Assembly: GCA_036741235.1 (NCBI GenBank)
Contig: DAINSQ010000251.1
Location: 1-5,186, forward strand
Length of the DNA: 5,186 bases
Origin: JABWBR01 sp036741235
GTDB lineage: Bacteria; Bacteroidota; Bacteroidia; Chitinophagales; Saprospiraceae
Reading direction: 5' to 3'
Part shown: positions 1-5,186 of the stretch, in pieces
How positions within the stretch are numbered: position 1 is the stretch's first letter
Layout of the letters: every line of letters begins with the position of its first letter
The notes under the pieces: model-generated
What the model was told of the DNA's origin: nothing
The model's input: only the letters and a program-made list of their open reading frames with translations
The model's database searches: none
Translations under genes and position numbers: made by a program

Positions 1-56
1 GTCACCATGTCACCATGTCACCTTGTCACCTTGTCACCTTGTCACCTTGTCACCTA
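1..56. repeat. 8-bp tandem direct repeat array (7 units, may continue left of window)
   Basis: Seven back-to-back 8-bp units fill these bases: two of GTCACCAT, four of GTCACCTT and a final GTCACCTA. The first six bases never vary and only the last two change, which suggests a slippage-expanded simple array rather than spaced repeats. It ends four bases before the stop codon of the minus-strand hydrolase, so it lies in that gene's 3' flank; read on that strand the unit is AAGGTGAC. The array starts exactly at the window edge, so its true length is unknown. From memory, repeats of this GTCACCTT type recur in intergenic DNA of some Bacteroidota; their role is not known to me. Confidence 0.93.
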
Positions 57-59
57 GAA

Positions 60-1937
60 TCACTCCTCGGATAAACCCGGCATTTCCACAAAAGAGGCGT
101 GCCGCGCATCGTGAAATAGCCGGTGTGTAGCCTTCTGAAAGGCCTCCTCGCCGCAATGGTAGATATCTACGAAAGTCTGCGGATTGCGATCAACGAGTGG
201 GAACCAGGAGCTCTGCACTTGTATCATCAGCCGGTGGCCTTTTTTGAAAGTATGGGCAATGTCGGGCAATTCAAAGCGGACTTTGGCGACTTCTCCCGGC
301 GCAAAAGGCTCGGGTTTTTCAAAACTGTTGCGGAATCGTCCGCGCATTACTTCACCGCGCACCAACATCTGGTAACCGCCCATCGGTGTTTTTTCGTTAT
401 CGTGAATATTGGGGGTATTATCTGGAAAAACATCAATTACTTTGACGATAAAATCGGCATCGGTACCGGTGGTGGTAACGTAGATTTCGGCGGTAACAGG
501 GCCGGTAGCGGTGAAATCTTCCTGTAGCGGCGCCGTTTCGAATACCAGCACATCGGGCCTGCGTGCGGCAAAACGCTGATCGTCGAGCATATATTCGGCG
601 GTGCGGTCCAGGTGTACGTATTCGGCATAAGGAACGGGTTTGGCGGGGTCGCTGATATATTCTGAAAAGCCGGCCCCGGCCGATGGCATAGCATTCGACA
701 GCCCCTGCCCGGGTTGAAAATACCAGCGCGTCATGGTTGTATTTTTCGGCGGCCATTGGTCGAAAGCGCGCCACTCGTTGGCCCCGGTGATAAATATGGT
801 AGCTTCCGGCAGCGTCATGGCGCCTTCGTCTTTGAGATAATAGTTAAAAAATACCTTTTCTACCGATTCGCGGAAGTAATAAGATGTGGGCGCTCCAAAG
901 TGGATATTGCCCAACGATTCTCCGCTGTTGCGCGCCCATTGGCCGTGCGACCAGGGCCCCATGACGATGCGGTTGCTGTGGCTTGCCGGATTTTGTTTTT
1001 CGATGGCTTCGTAAGTGCGCCAGGCGCCGAAGCAGTCTTCAGCGTCAAATAATCCGCCTACGGTCAGTACGGCAGGTTTGATATTTTTGAGATGGGGCCG
1101 CGGATTGCGAGCCTTCCAGAAATCGTCGAGGTTGGGATGGGCCATGAGGTCGTTCCAGAATTTCAACGAATCGCCGAAATAACGGTCTTTGGCATTGCGA
1201 AGCGGGCCGAGTTCGAGGAAAAACTTGTAGTTGTCCTCCACCGGCCAATCAAAGCGCTTGGGGCCGACGGTAGTAGGTTTGGGGCGCGGCAGCCCAAAAC
1301 TGGAATAAAATGAAAATCCGTCGAGCAGAAAAAAAGCGCCGTTGTGGTGAAAATCGTCGCCGATAAACCAGTCTGTCACCGGCGCTTGCGGCGATACCGC
1401 TTTGAGTGCGGGGTGCGCGTCAATCAGACTCATAGTGGAGTAAAAGCCGGGATACGAGATACCGCTAACGCCAACGCGGCCATTGTTGCCGGGCACATTT
1501 TTGATCAGCCAGTCGATGGTGTCCCAGGTATCGCTGCTCTCATCAGTGTCTTTTTTTGTTTTTTTATTGGGATTATGCGGGCGCACATCCTCGAATTCGC
1601 CCTCGCTCATCCAGCGGCCGCGCACGTCCTGGTATACGAAAATATAACCTTCGCGGGCCAATACCATACTTGGGCGATGGGCGGTGCGGTAGGTTTCGGC
1701 GCCGTAGGGCGCTACCGAATAGGGGGTGCGATTGAGCAGGATGGGATAAGATTTTGATTTATCTTTGGGGGTGTAAATCGAGGTAAACAGCCGCACGCCA
1801 TCGCGCATAGTGATGTATTGTTCTGTTTTGGTATAATGTGCGCGAATGTAAACAGAGTCTTCTGCCGCGGTTTGAGCATGCGCGGCTACAATAAAGGCCG
1901 TAAAAAAGGCCAACAGCAGGGTGTTCAGAATACGCAT
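60..1937 (-). CDS. Secreted CocE/NonD-family serine hydrolase, alpha-amino acid ester hydrolase-like
   Basis: This 625-residue protein belongs to the X-Pro dipeptidyl-peptidase S15/CocE-type alpha/beta hydrolases, which cleave esters or amides through a Ser-Asp-His triad. Residues 1-21 form a signal peptide (hydrophobic stretch 6-19, likely cut after AHA21), so it should act in the periplasm or outside the cell; no lipobox is seen. The nucleophile is Ser161 in GISYPG. Asp298 in GGLFDAED and His331 in GPWSHGQW complete the triad, 33 residues apart. Tyr73 in NRTPY is the likely oxyanion-hole tyrosine. Asp195 (IGDDFHHNGA), Glu300 and Asp301 match the carboxylate cluster that binds the substrate alpha-amino group in alpha-amino acid ester hydrolases, and the length fits that group. 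The C-terminal part, from about 345, fits the beta-rich jelly-roll domain of the family. The ATG is chosen because the signal peptide follows at once; stop is TGA. The natural substrate is unknown: a peptidase or generic esterase role remains possible. Confidence 0.93.
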   Translation of the reverse strand: MRILNTLLLAFFTAFIVAAHAQTAAEDSVYIRAHYTKTEQYITMRDGVRLFTSIYTPKDKSKSYPILLNRTPYSVAPYGAETYRTAHRPSMVLAREGYIFVYQDVRGRWMSEGEFEDVRPHNPNKKTKKDTDESSDTWDTIDWLIKNVPGNNGRVGVSGISYPGFYSTMSLIDAHPALKAVSPQAPVTDWFIGDDFHHNGAFFLLDGFSFYSSFGLPRPKPTTVGPKRFDWPVEDNYKFFLELGPLRNAKDRYFGDSLKFWNDLMAHPNLDDFWKARNPRPHLKNIKPAVLTVGGLFDAEDCFGAWRTYEAIEKQNPASHSNRIVMGPWSHGQWARNSGESLGNIHFGAPTSYYFRESVEKVFFNYYLKDEGAMTLPEATIFITGANEWRAFDQWPPKNTTMTRWYFQPGQGLSNAMPSAGAGFSEYISDPAKPVPYAEYVHLDRTAEYMLDDQRFAARRPDVLVFETAPLQEDFTATGPVTAEIYVTTTGTDADFIVKVIDVFPDNTPNIHDNEKTPMGGYQMLVRGEVMRGRFRNSFEKPEPFAPGEVAKVRFELPDIAHTFKKGHRLMIQVQSSWFPLVDRNPQTFVDIYHCGEEAFQKATHRLFHDARHASFVEMPGLSEE

Positions 1938-2032
1938 GACCTGATTTTTTTCCTAAAGGTAAAATAAAACTATCTTGTTAAAAGTGCGTTTTTTGTATTA
2001 TTACCCGCAAACACCCGCTTACCATACTTATT
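1938..2032. promoter_or_regulatory. Divergent intergenic region with weak promoter candidates for both flanking genes
   Basis: These 95 AT-rich bases separate the start codons of the divergent hydrolase and ABC exporter genes, so both promoters should lie here unless they extend into coding sequence. On the plus strand, TTG at 1975-1977 is followed after 18 nt by TATTATTA (1996-2003), a partial match to the Bacteroidota TTG/TAnnTTTG pattern. On the minus strand, TAGTTTTA (1972-1965) and TACCTTTA (1961-1954) each match seven of eight positions of the -7 element, but no well-spaced TTG accompanies them. Neither gene has a convincing Shine-Dalgarno; AGGAAA stands about 10 nt before the hydrolase ATG on its strand. 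The region is certainly the shared upstream DNA, but the individual boxes are weak. Confidence 0.4.
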
Positions 2033-3799
2033 ATGGCTGAACAAGACAAGAGCAAACTGGATTGGACGCTACTGGTAAAAGTACTGCGCCTGGCCCTGCC
2101 ATACCGGCGGTTTATGATACTTACTGCAGTATTGGCCGTGGTAATGGCGCCGCTGGGCATTTTGAAGCCATATTTGATTCAGGTGATGGTTGATGAGCAT
2201 GTTTTTACCGGCGATATCCCCGGGCTCACCCGGCTGGCCATCATTGTAACCGGCCTTTTGTTCCTGGAAGCCGCTATGCGATATGTTTTCAACTACACTT
2301 CAAGCTGGCTCGGACAATCGGTAATCCGCGATCTGCGGGTTCGCGTATTCAAGCACCTCACCAGTCTGCGACTGCGTTATTTCGATACTACGCCCATTGG
2401 CACCTCTACCACGCGCACCATCAACGACATTGAAACTATCAACACCGTTTTTTCGGAGGGCATCATTACCATCGTTGCCGATTTGCTTACCTTGATCGTT
2501 GTATTGGGCATCATGTTTTACACCAGTTGGAAACTCACGCTGGTATGTATGACCGTGCTGCCGATTCTGGTGGTAGCCAGTTATATTTTTAAAGAAAAAG
2601 TAAAAGCCTCTTTTCAAATAGTGCGTACGCAAATTGCCAGGATGAACGCCTTTTTGCAAGAGCGGATCACCGGTATGCGCATTGTGCAGATTTTCAATGC
2701 GGAGAAGCAGGAACTCGACAAATTCAGGGCCATCAACCGGGAATATACCCAGGCCAACCTCGACGCCATATTATATTACGCCGTATTTTTTCCCGTTGTC
2801 GACATCATTGCCGCCGCCTCGCTGGGCCTTATGGTGTGGTGGGGCGCCCGCAATACGCTGGTAGAAGGCGGTATTACGCTGGGCGTACTGGTGGCGTTTC
2901 CGATATACATCAATATGCTGTTCAGGCCCATCCGCATGCTCGCCGACAAGTTCAACACCCTGCAAATGGGCCTGGTAGCTGCCGAACGTGTTTTCGCCCT
3001 GCTCGACAAAACTGATAAAATAGAAGATACCGGCCATTTGGCGCCGGCCAAACTGCGCGGCGAAGTGGCCTTCGACCACGTCTATTTTGCATACAACAAC
3101 GAAGACTATGTACTGCGCGATGTCAATTTCAAAATCAACCCCGGCGAAACGCTGGCTATCGTGGGCAGCACGGGGTCGGGCAAATCAACCATCATCAACC
3201 TCCTCAACCGGTTTTACGATATCCAGCGGGGCCACGTTTTGGTAGACGGCGTTGATTTGCGCGACTACCAGTTGCAGGCGCTGCGCAGGCGCATTGCCAT
3301 AGTTTTGCAGGATGTGTTTTTATTTTCGGGTTCCGTTTATGAAAATATCACCCTGCGCGACCCCGATATCAGCCGCGAACAGGTAGAGGCCGCAGCGCGT
3401 ATGATCGGCGCCCACGATTTTATTGCCAGGCTACCCGGCGGCTACGACTATCAGGTCATGGAGCGGGGCGCCACCCTGTCGATGGGGCAGCGGCAGCTCA
3501 TATCATTCGTCAGGGCCCTGGTTTTTGATCCCGACATCCTCATCCTCGACGAAGCCACCTCCTCTATCGACCCCGAAACGGAGGCGGTAATTCAATACGC
3601 CACCGAAAAGCTCATAGCTCGCCGCACGTCTATTATCATTGCTCACCGCCTGGCTACCGTGCGCAACGCTCGCAATATCCTGGTGCTCGAAAAAGGAGAG
3701 GTACTCGAATTCGGCCCCCACGAAGAATTGCTCAAAATACCCAATGGACGCTACCGCGACTTGTACGAAATGCAGTTTTTGCAAATGGCGGAGCCGTAG
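2033..3799 (+). CDS. ABC exporter half-transporter, fused permease and ATPase (MsbA/multidrug type)
   Basis: This is a complete 588-residue half-transporter that should dimerise in the inner membrane and use ATP to export lipids, drugs or other hydrophobic compounds. The N-terminal permease domain has six predicted membrane segments, at roughly 28-52, 66-88, 143-163, 168-186, 246-270 and 280-302. The C-terminal ATPase domain has every expected motif: A-loop Tyr354, Walker A GSTGSGKST (378-386, Lys384), Q-loop Gln426, signature LSMGQ (482-486), Walker B ILILDE with catalytic Glu507, D-loop SSID (510-513) and H-loop His538. Since both the catalytic Glu and the switch His are present, a homodimer with two active sites is plausible; a heterodimer partner is not in this window. 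The signature has Met where the consensus has Gly, a tolerated change. The gene is divergent from the hydrolase 95 bp away. Start ATG gives a normal soluble lead-in helix; stop is TAG. The substrate cannot be read from the sequence, so no gene symbol is given. Confidence 0.96.
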   Translation: MAEQDKSKLDWTLLVKVLRLALPYRRFMILTAVLAVVMAPLGILKPYLIQVMVDEHVFTGDIPGLTRLAIIVTGLLFLEAAMRYVFNYTSSWLGQSVIRDLRVRVFKHLTSLRLRYFDTTPIGTSTTRTINDIETINTVFSEGIITIVADLLTLIVVLGIMFYTSWKLTLVCMTVLPILVVASYIFKEKVKASFQIVRTQIARMNAFLQERITGMRIVQIFNAEKQELDKFRAINREYTQANLDAILYYAVFFPVVDIIAAASLGLMVWWGARNTLVEGGITLGVLVAFPIYINMLFRPIRMLADKFNTLQMGLVAAERVFALLDKTDKIEDTGHLAPAKLRGEVAFDHVYFAYNNEDYVLRDVNFKINPGETLAIVGSTGSGKSTIINLLNRFYDIQRGHVLVDGVDLRDYQLQALRRRIAIVLQDVFLFSGSVYENITLRDPDISREQVEAAARMIGAHDFIARLPGGYDYQVMERGATLSMGQRQLISFVRALVFDPDILILDEATSSIDPETEAVIQYATEKLIARRTSIIIAHRLATVRNARNILVLEKGEVLEFGPHEELLKIPNGRYRDLYEMQFLQMAEP

Positions 3800-3820
3800 T
3801 CCGACGGCGATAGCATGATC

Positions 3821-3841
3821 ATGGCTGCACTTGGAAGCCAT
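3821..3841 (+). terminator. Weak hairpin, possible terminator of the ABC exporter gene
   Basis: ATGGCT (3821-3826) and AGCCAT (3836-3841) form a perfect 6-bp stem around a 9-nt loop, 22 bases after the exporter stop codon. The position fits a transcription end, but the stem is short and no T run follows, so it does not meet the usual form of an intrinsic terminator. It may be chance. Confidence 0.2.
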
Positions 3842-3944
3842 AAGGTTCGCTGCCGGCTTGCGACGTGCGCTTTTAAAAGGGATTATTTTGAGATTCGTTG
3901 TTCTTAGGATAACATCAAACGGATATGTAGAAAATCAACAATCT

Positions 3945-3960
3945 TATTTATAGATAAATA
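3945..3960. promoter_or_regulatory. AT-only 7-bp inverted repeat abutting the promoter, possible operator
   Basis: TATTTAT (3945-3951), a 2-nt AG spacer and ATAAATA (3954-3960) form a perfect inverted repeat ending directly before the TTG of the promoter candidate at 3961. The symmetry and position suit a dimeric regulator or an UP-like AT-rich element. AT-rich DNA yields such palindromes by chance fairly easily, so this is a suggestion only. Confidence 0.25.
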
Positions 3961-3991
3961 TTGACTTTTTAACATTTATTTTGTACATTTC
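3961..3991 (+). promoter_or_regulatory. Candidate promoter for the thrombospondin-repeat gene
   Basis: TTG at 3961-3963 is followed, after exactly 20 nt, by TACATTTC (3984-3991), which matches the Bacteroidota -33 TTG and -7 TAnnTTTG pattern at seven of eight -7 positions and at the expected spacing. Read in the E. coli style it is TTGACT, 17 nt, TACATT. It is the best promoter match in the window, sits in very AT-rich DNA and points towards the gene at 4334. Transcription would start near 3998 and give a leader of about 335 nt. Confidence 0.5.
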
Positions 3992-4004
3992 GTTTTATTA
4001 CAGC

Positions 4005-4021
4005 GGCAATGAGATATTGCC
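4005..4021 (+). other. Hairpin at the 5' end of the predicted leader
   Basis: GGCAAT (4005-4010) pairs with ATTGCC (4016-4021) around a 5-nt loop and is followed by TTTT and then CCCCC. If transcription starts near 3998, this stem forms almost at the 5' end of the message, where it could stabilise the RNA or cause pausing. The stem is short, and with only four Ts after it a terminator or attenuator role is doubtful. Confidence 0.25.
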
Positions 4022-4333
4022 TTTTCCCCCGTGTTCTATGCATACCGCATGCCGTTGAATGATGGGTATTATGTTTTTGGTTTTGCATAGCCTATCTTTT
4101 TGCGCCCTGCCTACTTTCATTAAAGAGCGGCACAAAACGCCTGAAATCCTTTTATCAACGCGTACTCCTTTTTGATCATAAACAGCCTGTTCTATGCATG
4201 TTGACAATTAAAATGTCTGGTCATGTGTACTTTATTCACTGTTCCAAAATTGACCGATAGGCCAATGTCCTTCCTTGGGGGAGGGGAAAAACGTCCAACC
4301 GCGCCCGGTGGACAACTGCCGGGACAGGGACGT

Positions 4334-5186
4334 ATGGTTTCACCTTTAAATTATGCTTTAAAACTGATTCTACTTGTCTTACTGGCCGGATGGCAAGTAA
4401 GTAATGCGCAGGACCCAATACTCGCTAAATGGACTTTTGAAGGTGACGTTACTTCCGCAAGCACTGTAGCAAGCGGTATCACTGCTCAAAATGCCTTCTT
4501 CGGCCCCGACGTGGGTCATGTCGGTTTTACCAGCGGTAATGGAGGCCGCGCGTATAAAGCAGAAGAATGGACCGAAAGCAATACCAGGGATAACGATGAA
4601 TTTATTCAGGTTAAAATTACCGGCTCTTGTTTCAGGGTGTTATATTTTGCCTGGCATTTTAGGAGGGACCCTGAGGGCCCAAGGAAGTACGAGGTTCGTT
4701 ATTCTACCGATGATTTTTATACAAGCACGCTTCTTGCCAACGGGTCTCTTAATGATATTACAAACTGGTATACATTCGATCAACTGGTAAATCTTTCTAA
4801 TCTCACTCAGATTACTTTCAGGATTTATGGATTTGATAGTGAAGATGAGAATGACAATGAGAATGTATTCCGCTTCGATAATATAGCTATCGAAGGATAT
4901 ACTTGTCCCGTGGATTCCGATGGTGATGGAATTTACGATCCTGTGGATAACTGTCCTTATACGCCTAATCCAAACCAGTTAGACTCAGACCATGACGGTA
5001 AGGGCGACTTATGCGATAATTGTCCATTTAATGTTAATCCCAACCAGGAAGATGCCGATAACGACGGCAAAGGCGATGTTTGCGACAACTGTCCCAACGT
5101 AGCCAATGCTAGCCAGACGGATACAGATTATGACGGCAAGGGCGATGTGTGCGACAACTGTCCCAACATATCCAATGCCAACCAGG
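4334..5186 (+). CDS. Secreted thrombospondin type 3 repeat protein, 3' end beyond window (partial)
   Basis: An open frame of 284 codons runs from ATG 4334 to the window edge with no stop. Residues 1-25 form a signal peptide (short lead with Lys10, hydrophobic LILLVLLAGW, likely cut after SNA25), so the product leaves the cytoplasm. Residues 27-190 look like one beta-sandwich domain, beginning ILAKWTFEGD and ending FRFDNIAIEG, a pattern I associate with carbohydrate-binding or jelly-roll modules of Bacteroidota secreted proteins; no catalytic motif is visible. From Cys191 come thrombospondin type 3 repeats: DSDGDGIYD, then units with DxDxDGKGD calcium loops and paired cysteines at 207, 227/230, 250/253 and 273/276, exactly 23 residues apart. 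Such repeats bind calcium and form a rigid stalk. A C-terminal type IX secretion signal is likely but unseen. In-frame ATGs at 4223 and 4265 exist; 4334 is preferred because the signal peptide starts there and GGGACAGGGA precedes it. Function unknown: adhesin, structural protein or enzyme with a later catalytic domain are all possible. Confidence 0.88.
   Translation, partial: MVSPLNYALKLILLVLLAGWQVSNAQDPILAKWTFEGDVTSASTVASGITAQNAFFGPDVGHVGFTSGNGGRAYKAEEWTESNTRDNDEFIQVKITGSCFRVLYFAWHFRRDPEGPRKYEVRYSTDDFYTSTLLANGSLNDITNWYTFDQLVNLSNLTQITFRIYGFDSEDENDNENVFRFDNIAIEGYTCPVDSDGDGIYDPVDNCPYTPNPNQLDSDHDGKGDLCDNCPFNVNPNQEDADNDGKGDVCDNCPNVANASQTDTDYDGKGDVCDNCPNISNANQ
4952..5186 (+). repeat. 69-bp tandem coding repeats (thrombospondin type 3 units)
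   Basis: The coding sequence repeats with a 69-bp period: the cysteine codons at 4952, 5021, 5090 and 5159 each start a CP-x-x-x-N unit followed by an aspartate-rich calcium loop. The two rightmost complete units are the most alike at DNA level, sharing for example GCGACAACTGTCCCAAC, while the first is more diverged. That gradient suggests recent duplication towards the 3' side. The array continues past the window edge, so the copy number is unknown. Confidence 0.85.

Larger units (their letters stand above)
3800..4333. other. Long intergenic region, no convincing gene
   Basis: These 534 bases between the ABC exporter stop and the repeat-protein start hold no gene I can support. The first ~90 bases are mixed in composition and contain one hairpin. 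Bases 3880-4000 are strongly AT-rich and carry an inverted repeat and a promoter candidate. Bases 4000-4333 look like the leader of the downstream gene. A minus-strand frame at 3998-4207 has only a TTG start and resembles no family I know. The sequence changes near 4275 to a purine-rich G tract and then a GC-rich stretch just before the downstream start codon. I see no tRNA, riboswitch or insertion-sequence end. Confidence 0.7.

Noticed and set aside
1..56. CRISPR array
   Set aside because: The repeats are 8 bp and directly adjacent, with no spacers; this is a simple tandem array.
123..527. 134-codon plus-strand frame opposite the hydrolase gene
   Set aside because: It lies antisense within the clearly supported hydrolase gene and its translation shows no family features. 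The plus-strand frames at 714-1052, 1092-1313 and 1344-1757 are rejected for the same reason.
2300..2659. 119-codon minus-strand frame inside the ABC exporter gene
   Set aside because: Antisense shadow of the permease domain; low-complexity polar translation without motifs. The minus-strand frames at 2771-3079 and 3503-3841 are likewise shadows.
60..3799. Defence or toxin-antitoxin system formed by hydrolase and ABC gene
   Set aside because: Both are ordinary family members with intact housekeeping-type motifs, and no nuclease, sensor, toxin or mobile-element gene accompanies them.
4032..4199. 12-bp direct repeat TGTTCTATGCAT (4032-4043 and 4188-4199)
   Set aside because: One 12-bp repeat pair is expected roughly by chance in about 5 kb, and there is no flanking inverted repeat, transposase or target duplication to mark it as an element end.
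3998..4207. 69-codon minus-strand frame in the intergenic region
   Set aside because: It needs a TTG start, has no recognisable domain, signal or ribosome site, and lies antisense to the predicted leader. A small unknown protein cannot be excluded, but nothing supports it.
4491..4790. 99-codon plus-strand frame overlapping the repeat-protein gene
   Set aside because: It is an out-of-frame shadow of the 4334-5186 coding sequence, which has a signal peptide and recognisable repeats.

Overview
The window looks like chromosomal DNA of a member of the Bacteroidota, possibly a Saprospiria/Chitinophagia-type environmental or marine lineage. The evidence is indirect: an 8-bp GTCACCTT-type tandem repeat between genes, a -33/-7-like promoter (TTG, 20-nt spacer, TACATTTC), AT-rich leaders without clear Shine-Dalgarno sequences, and a secreted protein with thrombospondin type 3 repeats, a class common among Bacteroidota exported proteins. 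The coding regions look moderately GC-rich and the intergenic stretches AT-rich. No species call is justified.

Layout. Positions 1-56 hold seven 8-bp direct repeats. They lie just downstream of a minus-strand gene (60-1937) for a secreted CocE/NonD-type serine hydrolase with the acidic cluster of alpha-amino acid ester hydrolases. A 95-bp AT-rich divergent intergenic region (1938-2032) separates it from a plus-strand gene (2033-3799) for a complete type IV (MsbA/multidrug-type) ABC exporter half-transporter. Next comes about 534 bp without a convincing gene (3800-4333). Its first part holds a weak hairpin; its middle is very AT-rich and carries a 7-bp inverted repeat abutting the best promoter candidate in the window. 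The last gene starts at about 4334 and runs off the right edge: a signal peptide, a roughly 165-residue beta-rich domain, then thrombospondin type 3 calcium-binding repeats with an exact 23-residue period.

Relationships. The hydrolase and the ABC transporter are divergently transcribed and could share control through the short region between them, but nothing in the sequence proves a common pathway. The repeat protein appears to be a separate transcription unit with its own promoter and a leader of over 300 nt. It probably encodes a surface or secreted protein whose export signal lies beyond the window.

I do not see a defence island, mobile element, CRISPR array, RNA gene or clearly novel multigene system. 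The points most worth a second look are the substrate-class signature of the hydrolase, the truncated repeat protein with its structured leader, and the short tandem repeat at the left edge.
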